A stretch of DNA of 33,991 nt from a virus: IMG/VR virus record IMGVR_UViG_3300032311_000767, positions 1 to 33,991 of that record; one strand, written 5' to 3'. Within the stretch, counting starts at the first letter, position 1. The number at the start of each line of letters is the position of its first letter. The notes under the pieces are model-generated. The model had not been told where the DNA came from, did not search any database, and saw only the letters and a program-made list of their open reading frames with translations. The position numbers and the translations under genes were made by a program. Below, piece after piece: positions 1 through 8,256 of this stretch.

Positions 1-1
1 T

Positions 2-187
2 CATGTTGTTGAACAAATTAAAACATCTAAACCTGATTACAAATTTTACGATTTAAAAGCAGACATGGATGGTGTGGAAGAATTAGAAGAAATATTTGAT
101 GTAGATTACTTACCATCATTAGTGATCATATCGGAAACGGGATACAAAGAGTATTCAGGTACTAGACAAATAAAAAAGCTATTGTAA
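2..187 (+). CDS. Thioredoxin/glutaredoxin-like protein, C-terminal part (5' truncated by window)
   Basis: An open frame runs into the window from upstream and stops with TAA at 185-187, giving 61 visible residues. The segment VDYLPSLVIIS followed by G..EY.G and a short C-terminal helix is the usual second half of a thioredoxin fold: a beta strand entered through a cis-proline (here LPS), then a beta hairpin and the last helix. The CxxC active site would lie upstream of the window and cannot be checked. T4-like phages commonly carry such a redoxin (NrdC type) as electron donor for ribonucleotide reductase, which would suit the nucleotide genes that follow. That role is inferred from fold and context only. 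Confidence 0.6.
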   Translation, partial: HVVEQIKTSKPDYKFYDLKADMDGVEELEEIFDVDYLPSLVIISETGYKEYSGTRQIKKLL

Positions 188-269
188 AATAAATACCTAA
201 ACTGACACAGTAATTATAAGATACCCCCAAAAGCATTACTAAGTTCAATATTTCCATATATTTATAGAT

Positions 270-905
270 ATGGTAGGAATATATAAAATAACAAATCCAA
301 ATAATAAAGTTTATATTGGTCAATCTATTAATATAAAAGAACGCTTTAGAAAGTATAGTAAACTTAGTAATAAAAGGCAAATTAAACTATATAATTCATT
401 TCAAAAACATGGGATTGCTAATCATCAATTTGAAATAATAGAAGAATGTAGTGAAGATATGTTAAATGAACGTGAAATATATTGGGGTAATTATTACAAC
501 GTGTTAGAAGATGAGGGATTAAATTTGAGATTAGGTAATGGTAGAGGTAGTTGTAGTAAAAATACTAAAAGTAAAATTAGTAAATCTTTAAAAGGTAAAA
601 AGAAAAGTAAAGAACATTGTGCTAATTTAAGTATAGCTAAAACCGGCATTCCTAGTCCCCGAAAAGGGAAACCTGATTTAAAACAGAAGGGTAAACCTAA
701 ACCTGGAGCTGGAGGGAAAGGAATATTAAGACCTGGAGCCGGTCCAAAAACAGGGAAACATATTTTATATGTTGATACTGGAGAAGTATTTTTGTCTGTT
801 AAAGAATGTATGGAAAAATTTGGCTTTCATAAAAAACAAATGTATATTCATCTCAATGATGAAAATAGTAAATTTAAAAAAATAAATAAAACATGGAGTT
901 ATTAA
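270..905 (+). CDS. GIY-YIG homing-type endonuclease with NUMOD repeats
   Basis: The 211-residue protein opens with a GIY-YIG nuclease domain (about residues 1-90): G3-I4-Y5, Y15-I16-G17, the catalytic Arg at about 25, and the LNEREIYW segment bearing the metal-binding Glu (about E69). The middle (about 95-165) is a Lys/Gly/Pro-rich linker with NUMOD3-like motifs such as SKISKSLKGKKKS and a GAGGKG/GAGPKTG repeat. The C-terminal 45 residues (LYVDTGEVF..VKEC..KFG) resemble a NUMOD1-type helix-turn-helix. This is the usual build of phage free-standing homing endonucleases that cut intron-less or alternative alleles. Its last 13 bases overlap the folE start, so it sits as an insertion between the redoxin gene and folE. 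It has a leader of about 80 bases with a TATATTTATA-like box but no clear -33 box. Confidence 0.85.
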   Translation: MVGIYKITNPNNKVYIGQSINIKERFRKYSKLSNKRQIKLYNSFQKHGIANHQFEIIEECSEDMLNEREIYWGNYYNVLEDEGLNLRLGNGRGSCSKNTKSKISKSLKGKKKSKEHCANLSIAKTGIPSPRKGKPDLKQKGKPKPGAGGKGILRPGAGPKTGKHILYVDTGEVFLSVKECMEKFGFHKKQMYIHLNDENSKFKKINKTWSY

Positions 906-1528
906 AAAAATCAAACGGAAATTTCCCCCGCACAGAAAAAGAAATAAATGAAATGATTGACAACGCGGCTTATTTTTATGGTAAGTTTTTACAATCAGTA
1001 GGTTTTGACTATGAAGCAGACAAACAAACTGCTGATACACCTCGTAGAGTAGCTAAATCTTTTCTTAAAGACCTAATCGTAGGTTCAGTTACAGACGAAC
1101 CTAACATTACAGTATTCCCAAATGATGAAGGATATGATGGATTAGTAATTCAATCAGGTATTCCTATTGTTAGTATGTGTGCTCATCATAACTTAGCATT
1201 TACAGGTTATGCTACTGTAGCTTACATACCTAAAGAAAATGTAATTGGATTAAGTAAACTTAATCGTATTGTAGAATGGTTTTCTCGTAGACCACAAATG
1301 CAAGAATCATTAACACAACAAATTCATGATTATATTGCCGCTAAAATGGATTGTGAATCAGTAGCAGTTAGTATTGCTTGTAAACATACATGTTGCTCAC
1401 ATAGAGGAATAAAACATGGCTCTACAATGTCTACAAATAAATTCAGTGGAGTGTTTATGGAAAAAGATAATCTAATCAGAGAAGAATTACTTCATGCTAT
1501 TGAGATGAATGGAACTCCTATGAAATAA
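893..1528 (+). CDS. folE: GTP cyclohydrolase I
   Basis: The 211-residue product matches the FolE family, which converts GTP to 7,8-dihydroneopterin triphosphate, the first step of folate and of 7-deazaguanine synthesis. The core is intact: SMCAHHNLAFTGYATVAYIP, then VIGLSKLNRIVEWFSRRPQ and QESLTQQI, then the HTCCSHRGI segment. The expected zinc ligands are visible as C96, H99 and C167 (E. coli C110, H113, C181). One difference is CAHH in place of the common CEHH. The ATG at 893 lies inside the end of the GIY-YIG gene; an alternative start is 953, but the earlier one gives a normal N-terminal helix. In phages FolE either boosts folate for nucleotide synthesis or feeds modified-guanine DNA; no queC, queD or queE is seen in this window to decide. 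Confidence 0.95.
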   Translation: MELLKKSNGNFPRTEKEINEMIDNAAYFYGKFLQSVGFDYEADKQTADTPRRVAKSFLKDLIVGSVTDEPNITVFPNDEGYDGLVIQSGIPIVSMCAHHNLAFTGYATVAYIPKENVIGLSKLNRIVEWFSRRPQMQESLTQQIHDYIAAKMDCESVAVSIACKHTCCSHRGIKHGSTMSTNKFSGVFMEKDNLIREELLHAIEMNGTPMK

Positions 1529-1540
1529 AATTAAATAAAC

Positions 1541-1702
1541 ATGCAAGTAAAAGAATCAAAAACAAATTGGCACTTCAATATTAGTTTAGCTAAATCATGT
1601 CTTAGGATAGTAGCAGGTATTACCTTAATTAGAGGTGAATTATTATTAGCTGGTATTTTATTTATATCAGCTGAAATATTAGGAGTAGTAGAAGAATTTT
1701 AA
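1541..1702 (+). CDS. Small hydrophobic protein, probably membrane
   Basis: A 53-residue frame (ATG 1541, TAA 1700-1702) fills the gap between folE and dut with an A-rich leader (ttaaataaac). After a polar N-terminus (MQVKESKTNWHFN) it has two hydrophobic stretches, about residues 18-30 and 33-52, containing spaced Gly residues (AGITLIRGELLLAGILF). The pattern suggests a short two-helix membrane hairpin. The function is not recognised. Tight packing on both sides and the conventional leader support a real gene. Confidence 0.6.
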   Translation: MQVKESKTNWHFNISLAKSCLRIVAGITLIRGELLLAGILFISAEILGVVEEF

Positions 1703-1717
1703 AATTAAAAAAATAAT

Positions 1718-2170
1718 ATGGTTACAATTTACGCACACAAAACAGACCCTAAAGCTGTTATCCCTAAAGTACAATATGGTGATACGTCAGCTTGTTTTGA
1801 CATCACATGTACTCAAACAACAGTAATACCTGCAAAAGGCACAGCTGTAGTACCTAATGGATTAAATCTAACAATACATGAATCTGAAAGATATTGGATG
1901 CAAATTCAATTACGTTCTAGTAAAGGATTCAAATATGATTTAATACCGCACTACGGTACAGTAGATGCTGGTTATACAGGAAATTTAGGTGTTAAAATAT
2001 ACAATGTTGGAGATACAGACGTTACAATTGAAGAAGGTGAACGTTATGCTCAAATAGCAGTTATTAAAAAACCTAAATACGAAATCATTGAATTAAACGA
2101 TGATGAATTCGAGGAATTAAAATTAAGCCAAATGCGCGGAGACAAAGGATTTGGATCTTCTGGAAAATAA
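1718..2170 (+). CDS. dut: dUTP diphosphatase (trimeric dUTPase)
   Basis: The 150-residue protein shows all five motifs of the trimeric dUTPase family. Motif I is SACFDITC (about 24-31), motif II LRSSKG (65-70), motif III GTVDAGYTGNLGVKIYNV (80-97) with the catalytic Asp in VDAGY, motif IV GERYAQI (107-113), and motif V RGDKGFGSSGK (140-150) at the extreme C-terminus, which closes over the bound nucleotide. It hydrolyses dUTP to dUMP and diphosphate, keeping uracil out of DNA and supplying the thymidylate precursor. Its place just before the polymerase module fits that role. Length is normal for the family and the protein looks functional. Confidence 0.96.
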   Translation: MVTIYAHKTDPKAVIPKVQYGDTSACFDITCTQTTVIPAKGTAVVPNGLNLTIHESERYWMQIQLRSSKGFKYDLIPHYGTVDAGYTGNLGVKIYNVGDTDVTIEEGERYAQIAVIKKPKYEIIELNDDEFEELKLSQMRGDKGFGSSGK

Positions 2171-2186
2171 ACAAAAATAATATATT

Positions 2187-2480
2187 ATGGAATCATTAAA
2201 AAACTCGTTCGAACATTTAAAAAATACAATTATCTCATCTAACCCTAATCCGTGGTATACTATGATGATTGATGCTTTAGGTCATTTCGAAAACGAATTA
2301 AACCAACATTTAGCAACTGTAAGCCCTACAATTAAGGTTGAAGAACCAGTAGTGATTGAAGAACCAATTATTGAGGAACCAACAGTAGTTGAAGAACTAA
2401 CAGTTGAAGAACCAATCATTGAGGAACCAACAGTAGTTGAAGATGTTAAAAAACCAGTAGTTAAAAAAACAACTAAATAA
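2187..2480 (+). CDS. Small acidic protein with Val-Glu-Glu-Pro repeats
   Basis: This is a 97-residue protein of unknown function. Residues 1-48 are a normal-looking helical segment (SLKNSFEHLKNTII and later MMIDALGHFENELNQHL). From about residue 50 it becomes a low-complexity tail of EEP units (VEEPVVIEEPIIEEP and similar) and ends in a basic patch, VKKPVVKKTTK. The tail is encoded by a 48-bp tandem repeat. Such acidic Pro-Glu spacers followed by a Lys-rich tip are common as extended linkers; here one could tether a partner of the polymerase encoded just downstream, but that is only a guess from position. Confidence 0.7.
   Translation: MESLKNSFEHLKNTIISSNPNPWYTMMIDALGHFENELNQHLATVSPTIKVEEPVVIEEPIIEEPTVVEELTVEEPIIEEPTVVEDVKKPVVKKTTK
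2356..2443 (+). repeat. Two direct repeats of 40 bp, period 48 bp, inside the EEP-protein gene
   Basis: Bases 2356-2395 recur at 2404-2443 with one mismatch (t for c). Each copy encodes EEPIIEEPTVVEE-like residues in the same frame. The period is a multiple of three, so copy-number change would lengthen or shorten the linker without a frameshift. Confidence 0.85.
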
Positions 2481-2498
2481 TAAATAAAAATAAAGGTT

Positions 2499-5246
2499 AT
2501 GTATCAAGGTATTTACTACTCTCATTCTGGAGAGGATAAAGGAACATGTTATTTAAGGGATGATAAGAAAGGTTGGTCATCCTTTAAATACTACCCTACA
2601 GTCTATAAATTAGATCGTGATGGTGAACATCAAACACTATTTGGTGACAGTTGCTCACCAATAACAGGCAAATTTGACTGGAATGATCCTTCAATCCTAG
2701 AAAAAGACATTCAGAAAGAATTAGCGATATTAAGAGATTTATATTACAAGGACGATTCAGCTCCTACATCTCATAATACCATTTACCTTGATATTGAGAT
2801 TGAAATTTTAGGTACCCTTACATCTCAGTCTATTAGAGATGCCAACGCTAAAATTACCTCCATAGCCTTAATTGATATTACTACTGGTAAGAAATATTGT
2901 CTAATATTAGACGATAAACAAACAATAGAACATGTAAATAAGGATAACAAGGAAATTATACCATGTCTAACAGAAAAAGATTTACTAAGTAAATTTCTAG
3001 ATTTATGGATTACTTTAGATCCAACAATTGTTGTAGGATATAATAGTGATTTCTTTGATATACCTTATTTATATTTTCGTATTAAAAAAGTATTAGGTGA
3101 TGACTTAGTTTTATATTTATCTCCAATTAAAAAGATAAATGACAGTCCTTATTCACCACAATCTCCAATCACTTTAGGTGGTGTTAACAGTTTAGATTAC
3201 ATGATGTTAGTTAAAAAATATATCATGAAAGAAGAACCATCTTACAAATTAGGAGATATAGGTTTAAAATACGTTAAATTAGGTAAAATAGAATATAATG
3301 GATCACTAGATAAATTATTCAGAGAAGATCCAGATAAATTCATTGAATATAATTTACGTGACGTTGAAATCATTGAGGCATTAGAGAATAAATTACAATT
3401 TATTAAATTAACTGTCTTGATATGTCATTTATGTCATGTTCCCTATGAATCGATTTATTATAATACTGTGTTAAATGAGGGTGCTATATTAACTTATCTT
3501 AAAAGAAAAGGAATAGTATCACCTAACAAACCTACCACAACTAATAAATCTATTAAAGAACTTAATATAGGTGATGAAGTACAACATCAACGAGGTACTC
3601 CAACTATTGAAGGTACAATTACTTATGTAGATGATAAATCTGGAAAATGTCAGATAAGAACTAAATCTAATATTTTAAAAGAACGTAGTTTAAAATCAGT
3701 AAGAAAAAAAGATTCATATGCTGGTGGATATCTTTTAGAACCAACACCTGGTTTATATTCATATGTTAGTGATGCTGACTTTACCAGTCTATATCCAAGT
3801 ATTATTAAATCCCTAAATTTAGGTATTGAGACACTAATGGGGAGAATAATTACTAAAGATAACTATGAACAATATAACTCATTAGAGCAATTAAAACAAT
3901 TAGAACCAGACACTATTTTAAACATTGAAAAATTAAGTAATAAAACATATTCTTTAAAAGAATGTCAAATCAAAGTTAAAGACTTAATTGAAATCATAGA
4001 AGAAAATAACTGGTCTATTTCAGCTAGTGGAGCATTTTACAGAAACGATATTAAAAGTATATCATGTGAAGTGTTAGAGGATTGGTTTAAACAAAGAGAA
4101 CACTATCGTGAACTCAAGAAAAAAGCAGGTAAAAAAGAAGATTGGGAAAATTATAAATTATATGACCTGTATCAACTTGCCTTTAAGATCTTACAAAACG
4201 CATTGTATGGTACTTATGCTATTAACGGTTGGAGATATACAGACGGATATAAAATATGTTCATCATCTATTACTAACAGTGGTCAAAGATTAACTAAAGA
4301 GAGTATCATATTCATAAATGACAAATTAGAAAACATTATAAATAATGGTAGAAAAGAATTTGTAATAGCATCAGATACTGATTCTGCATACATTGAATTA
4401 AAAGATCTACTTAATTTAAAATACCCTGATGTCACAGATGAAGAAGAAAAAATTAGTAAATTGATTGAATTATCTCAAGAACTCATTACTGAAGCTAATC
4501 AAAATCTAGACAACATATCTAAGAAAGTATTTAATATCCAGAGCAAACATTACTTTGAATTAAAACAAGAGGTAATTGTAAAGAAAGCTTATTGGTCAGG
4601 TAAACGTAGATACGCTATGTGGATTGTAAATAAAGAAGGTGTTCCTATTCCTTCAGATCACAAAGATGCTCTAGATATGAAAGGTTTAGATATCATGAAA
4701 TCTAATTTCCCACCATTGTTTAGAGATTTTGGAGAAGAATTAATTAAGAAAATATTATTTGATACTCCTAAATCAGATGTTGACAAATATATACTTGACT
4801 TTAGAAAATCACTTGATGTAATATCTTGGAAAAAATTACTTAAACCAACTGGATTAAAGAAATTAGATGAATATATTTCACAAAAACCAACAACTGGAGA
4901 AATATTTTCTAAATTAGCTTTAAAATGTCCAACCAATACTAAAGGTGCTATATACACAAACGATTTGATAAGGTTTAAAAAACAAACTAAACAATATGAT
5001 ACATTTCAAGTAGGAGATAAAATGTATTTAGCTTATTTAAAAGAAAATCCATATCGTATAGAAGTATTAGGACTAAATGGATACAATGACTCTCCTGATG
5101 TCTTAGAATTTATAGAAAAATATATTGACAGAAATCAAATGTTCGATTCAGTTATAAAAAATAAAATTATGAATTTATATGAAGATTTAGGGTGGGGAGC
5201 AGTTGTGTTCAACGAAAACATAAATAAATTCTTTAAATTTAATTAA
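2499..5246 (+). CDS. 43: Family B DNA polymerase with 3'-5' exonuclease (T4 gp43-like)
   Basis: At 915 residues this is the replicative polymerase, close to T4 gp43 in length. Exonuclease motifs: Exo I YLDIEIE (D98/E100), Exo II VVGYNSDFFD (about 178-187) and Exo III YNLRDVEII (about 284). Polymerase motifs: A SDADFTSLYPS (about 424-434), B KILQNALYG (about 563-571) and C ASDTDSAYIEL (about 623-633). All catalytic Asp residues are present. Between the exonuclease and palm domains (about residues 349-400) lies an unusual insert, ELNIGDEVQHQRG..EGTITYVDDKSGKCQIRTKS, that reads like a small SH3/KOW-type barrel. The C-terminus ends NINKFFKFN, which may bind the clamp encoded next. It starts after an A-rich leader ending aaaggttATG. 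Confidence 0.97.
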   Translation: MYQGIYYSHSGEDKGTCYLRDDKKGWSSFKYYPTVYKLDRDGEHQTLFGDSCSPITGKFDWNDPSILEKDIQKELAILRDLYYKDDSAPTSHNTIYLDIEIEILGTLTSQSIRDANAKITSIALIDITTGKKYCLILDDKQTIEHVNKDNKEIIPCLTEKDLLSKFLDLWITLDPTIVVGYNSDFFDIPYLYFRIKKVLGDDLVLYLSPIKKINDSPYSPQSPITLGGVNSLDYMMLVKKYIMKEEPSYKLGDIGLKYVKLGKIEYNGSLDKLFREDPDKFIEYNLRDVEIIEALENKLQFIKLTVLICHLCHVPYESIYYNTVLNEGAILTYLKRKGIVSPNKPTTTNKSIKELNIGDEVQHQRGTPTIEGTITYVDDKSGKCQIRTKSNILKERSLKSVRKKDSYAGGYLLEPTPGLYSYVSDADFTSLYPSIIKSLNLGIETLMGRIITKDNYEQYNSLEQLKQLEPDTILNIEKLSNKTYSLKECQIKVKDLIEIIEENNWSISASGAFYRNDIKSISCEVLEDWFKQREHYRELKKKAGKKEDWENYKLYDLYQLAFKILQNALYGTYAINGWRYTDGYKICSSSITNSGQRLTKESIIFINDKLENIINNGRKEFVIASDTDSAYIELKDLLNLKYPDVTDEEEKISKLIELSQELITEANQNLDNISKKVFNIQSKHYFELKQEVIVKKAYWSGKRRYAMWIVNKEGVPIPSDHKDALDMKGLDIMKSNFPPLFRDFGEELIKKILFDTPKSDVDKYILDFRKSLDVISWKKLLKPTGLKKLDEYISQKPTTGEIFSKLALKCPTNTKGAIYTNDLIRFKKQTKQYDTFQVGDKMYLAYLKENPYRIEVLGLNGYNDSPDVLEFIEKYIDRNQMFDSVIKNKIMNLYEDLGWGAVVFNENINKFFKFN

Positions 5247-5251
5247 AAAAG

Positions 5252-5283
5252 TTTGGTAATATAAACAATATTTACTATATTCA
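5252..5283 (+). promoter_or_regulatory. Bacteroidota-type promoter upstream of the clamp gene
   Basis: TTTG at 5252-5255 and TATATTCA at 5276-5283 are separated by 20 nt, the same spacing as the other promoters in this window. The first G after TTTG is also shared. The -7 box ends only 5 nt before the clamp ATG at 5289, so a transcript starting at the usual distance would have almost no leader. Confidence 0.6.
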
Positions 5284-5288
5284 ATAAT

Positions 5289-6035
5289 ATGATACAAAAA
5301 TTAGAATTAACATCAGCAATATCCAAGTATTATCTGAATGGCATGAATGAATCAGTCATATGGGATATTAAAGATAATACATTAAACGTTAAATTTTCAT
5401 CTCCATCTAAAGAGATGTTAGGTAATGTTTCATTTCATAATTTCCCTTTAGAAGATTCTAAAATAGGTATAAGTAATACAACACAGTTAAATAAACTGAT
5501 AAACATTACTAATAACTCATTAGATGTAAAGTATATTAAACACAACAATACACCTTACAAACTAATTATCGCTGATAATAATTTCACGCTTAATTATACT
5601 TTAGCTGACTTAATAATCATACCAAAACCAGGTGAGGTAGTTAATGATATTAATTTTAATATTAAAGCTACAATAGATAGTGATAGTATACATTCCATTG
5701 TTAAAGCTAAAACAGCAGTAAATGAAAGTGAAATAGTAATAATCAAACCATCACTTAATGATGATGGTGATTATATGATTGAACTAGAGTTTGGTGGGAA
5801 TGTAGAACATGCAAATAAAGTCTCATTCTTTATACCTAATGTTGAAACAATAAACACACCAGAAAACTTTAAAATACAATATAATTCAGATATAATTAAA
5901 GAAATAATGTATTGTAATAAAGATATGCACAGTGGTGAAATGCATATTAATTTAGATGGGATAATGAAGTTAGAATTTTCAAACGAAGAAAAAACATTAA
6001 CTAGTACTTATTACCTAATCGCCAAAGACTCCTAA
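5289..6035 (+). CDS. 45: Sliding clamp, DNA polymerase processivity factor (T4 gp45-like)
   Basis: The 248-residue protein is called the clamp mainly from context, directly after the polymerase and upstream of the gp44/gp62-like loader genes. Supporting signs are the size (T4 gp45 is 228), the beta-rich composition without catalytic motifs, an N-terminal helix of the type LELTSAISKYYLNG, and the C-terminal strand pair GIMKLEFS..KTLTSTYYLIAK, typical of T4-type clamps. The trimeric ring would tether the polymerase to DNA and, in T4, also serves late transcription. It has its own promoter with a very short leader. Sequence divergence from T4 is high. Confidence 0.75.
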   Translation: MIQKLELTSAISKYYLNGMNESVIWDIKDNTLNVKFSSPSKEMLGNVSFHNFPLEDSKIGISNTTQLNKLINITNNSLDVKYIKHNNTPYKLIIADNNFTLNYTLADLIIIPKPGEVVNDINFNIKATIDSDSIHSIVKAKTAVNESEIVIIKPSLNDDGDYMIELEFGGNVEHANKVSFFIPNVETINTPENFKIQYNSDIIKEIMYCNKDMHSGEMHINLDGIMKLEFSNEEKTLTSTYYLIAKDS

Positions 6036-6076
6036 ACAACATATTTATATAAAACAAGTTATTTAAAATAAAAATT

Positions 6077-6364
6077 ATGATAAAAGCAACATTCAATGCA
6101 ATCATTGTAAAACCGTTCAGTGAAGAAGAAACAACGTATGGAAACATTATAGTCCCCGATTTAGGAAAAGAGCGAAATCTTAGTGGTACAATTGTATCAG
6201 TAGGTCCAGGTCAACTTTCTTACACAGGAGAATTACTCCCAACACAACTTAAAGTAGGACAAAAAGTTATTTTACCTCAAATGGGCCCTGTTAAAGTAGA
6301 GCATGATGGAGAAGAGTATTATGTGTGTGTTGAAAACACAGTATTAGCTATTATTGAAGATTAA
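6077..6364 (+). CDS. groES: GroES-type co-chaperonin
   Basis: The 95-residue protein has standard GroES length. The mobile loop that docks on GroEL is at about residues 16-32 (EEETTYGNIIVPDLGKERN), followed by the hallmark SGTIVSVGPG (36-45) and the C-terminal strand EEYYVCVENTVLAIIED. It caps the GroEL ring during folding. It is the first gene of a two-gene unit with groEL 11 bases downstream. The upstream gap (6036-6076) has a TATATTTATA-like box but no -33 TTTG. A cognate phage-encoded GroES/GroEL pair implies folding of phage proteins, such as a capsid protein, independent of or modified from the host system. Confidence 0.95.
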   Translation: MIKATFNAIIVKPFSEEETTYGNIIVPDLGKERNLSGTIVSVGPGQLSYTGELLPTQLKVGQKVILPQMGPVKVEHDGEEYYVCVENTVLAIIED

Positions 6365-6375
6365 AAATTAAAATT

Positions 6376-7992
6376 ATGAGCAAAGTTATAGAATTTGGGC
6401 CAGAGGCCAGGAAAAAATTATTTGACGGTATTGAAAAATTATCTAATGCTGTTACCGCGACATTAGGACCTAATGGTCGAAATGTAGTTATCGCTAGACC
6501 AGGTGAATATCCATCAAGTACAAAGGATGGAGTTACAGTAGCTAAATCTATTTCACTTGAAGATCCAATTGAAGAATTAGGAGTACAAATGGTTAAACAA
6601 GCCGCTATTAAAACAGCTGATATTGCTGGTGATGGTACAACTACTTCTACTTTATTAGCATCTGAAATGATTAGACAAGGTTTAAATCAATTAAACAATG
6701 GAGCTAACGCAGTTGAAATTAAACGTGGTATTGATAAAGCTGTAAAGGAAGTAATTGATTTTATTAAAACTGAAATTAAAGAAAATATTTCATCTGAAGA
6801 TCAACTTAAACAAATCGCTTCAATCTCAGCAAACAACGATATTGAAATAGGTGAATTAATCGCGACAGCGATGCAAAAAGTAGGTCGTGAAGGTGTAGTA
6901 CACATTGAAGAAAGCAAATCAGGTGAAACATATCTTGAAACTGTAGAAGGAATGCAATTTGACAGAGGTTATAAATCACCATATTTTGTTACTGATAATA
7001 ATTCAATGACAAGTACATTAAACGATTCATTAATTCTTATTGTAGATAAAAAAATCAATCAAGTAAAAGAACTTTTACCTATATTAGAAAATGTATCATC
7101 TCAAAACAAATCATTACTTGTTATAGCTGAAGATATTGACGGAGAAGCATTAGCTACACTTGTTGTTAATAAAGCTAGAAACATTCTAAAAGTATGTGCT
7201 GTTAAGGCTCCAGATTTTGGAGATAGAAGAAAACTTATTCTTGAAGACATCGCTATATTAACTGGAGGTCAAGTTGTTAGTAGTGAAAAAGGAATGAAAT
7301 TAGAAAAATTCAATACTGACTGGTTCGGAAAAGCAAGAGTAGTTACTATTCAGAAAGAAACTACAACAATTGTTGATGGTAAAGGTGATGAAGAAGCTAT
7401 AAATAGAAGAATTGAAGAATTACAAATTCAAATTGAAAACTCTAAAAGTTTATTTGAACAAGAAAAACTTCAAGAACGTTTAGCTAAATTTATTGGTGGT
7501 GTAGCTATTGTTCATGTAGGTGGAAATACTGAAACTGAAATGAAAGAAAAGAAAGATAGAGTAGATGATGCTTTACATGCCACTAAAGCCGCTATTGAAG
7601 AAGGTATTGTACCTGGAGGTGGTATTACTTTGTTACATGCTCGAAAAGGAATCAATCTTAGAGATAATATAGGCTCCAAAATCGTTTGGGAAGCATGTTC
7701 AGCACCATTCAAGAAAATCCTATCAAACGCTGGTTACGAACAAGAAAATATCTATACTTCACTTAACTCAGTAACTCATTTTAATCATTGGTATGGATGG
7801 AATTTAAAACAAGAATGTTTTAACGATATGAAAGAAGCCGGTATCATTGATCCATTTAAAGTAACACGTTGTGCTCTTGAAAATGCAGCTTCAGTAGCAG
7901 GTGTTGTTTTATTAACAGAAGCAACTATTGTTGATAAACCTGAAGAAAAGAAATCTAATGAAGGGTTTGGAGATATGGGAGGAATGTATTAA
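6376..7992 (+). CDS. groEL: GroEL-type 60-kDa chaperonin
   Basis: The 538-residue protein covers the whole GroEL fold. ATPase residues are retained: TLGPNGRNV in the nucleotide site, TKDGVTVAK (Asp near 52), [12 protein letters not shown] (Asp near 88) and [19 protein letters not shown] (Asp near 397, the catalytic Asp398 equivalent). The apical-domain Tyr/Leu groove region is present in recognisable but diverged form. The C-terminus is GFGDMGGMY, one GGM unit in place of the longer GGM repeat of bacterial GroEL. With groES immediately upstream it should form a phage-specific folding chamber. It is set among replication genes, whereas many phages carry such genes near structural modules. Confidence 0.97.
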   Translation: MSKVIEFGPEARKKLFDGIEKLSNAVTATLGPNGRNVVIARPGEYPSSTKDGVTVAKSISLEDPIEELGVQMVKQAAIKTADIAGDGTTTSTLLASEMIRQGLNQLNNGANAVEIKRGIDKAVKEVIDFIKTEIKENISSEDQLKQIASISANNDIEIGELIATAMQKVGREGVVHIEESKSGETYLETVEGMQFDRGYKSPYFVTDNNSMTSTLNDSLILIVDKKINQVKELLPILENVSSQNKSLLVIAEDIDGEALATLVVNKARNILKVCAVKAPDFGDRRKLILEDIAILTGGQVVSSEKGMKLEKFNTDWFGKARVVTIQKETTTIVDGKGDEEAINRRIEELQIQIENSKSLFEQEKLQERLAKFIGGVAIVHVGGNTETEMKEKKDRVDDALHATKAAIEEGIVPGGGITLLHARKGINLRDNIGSKIVWEACSAPFKKILSNAGYEQENIYTSLNSVTHFNHWYGWNLKQECFNDMKEAGIIDPFKVTRCALENAASVAGVVLLTEATIVDKPEEKKSNEGFGDMGGMY

Positions 7993-8001
7993 ATTTAAGG
8001 T

Positions 8002-8238
8002 ATGAAAGAAAAATATGTACAAATAGCTGAAAGACAAGTAGGCAAAGGTGATACATGGAAGTTATTAAGTGATGGGAAGATATATTCTTCCCTCACTATA
8101 ACATTAGACATGTATTTTAATATAATTCAAAAGCATGTTAAATTCATGCTAGATCCATTTGGTGGTAAATTATATGTTATAGATGAAGAAACAGTAGAAC
8201 CACCACCATTAAAGTATAACATTTACGGAGATCATTAA
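8002..8238 (+). CDS. Small protein of unknown function
   Basis: This 78-residue frame sits between groEL and the clamp loader with a 9-base gap and leader (ttaaggtATG). It contains WKLLSDGKIYSSLTITLDMYFNIIQKHVKFMLDPFGGKLYVIDEE, a mixed alpha/beta pattern, and a Pro run near the end (EPPPLKY). No catalytic motif or membrane segment is seen. Position suggests co-transcription with groEL and gp44; I do not recognise the family. Confidence 0.65.
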   Translation: MKEKYVQIAERQVGKGDTWKLLSDGKIYSSLTITLDMYFNIIQKHVKFMLDPFGGKLYVIDEETVEPPPLKYNIYGDH

Positions 8239-8256
8239 AACAAAAAAATAAAAGTT

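Noticed and set aside
765-1040. Minus-strand open frame across the GIY-YIG/folE border
   Set aside because: It is antisense to two well supported genes, has low-complexity Phe/Leu-rich sequence and no A-rich leader.
4658-4957. Minus-strand open frame inside the polymerase gene
   Set aside because: It mirrors a strong coding frame; no family motif and no start context.
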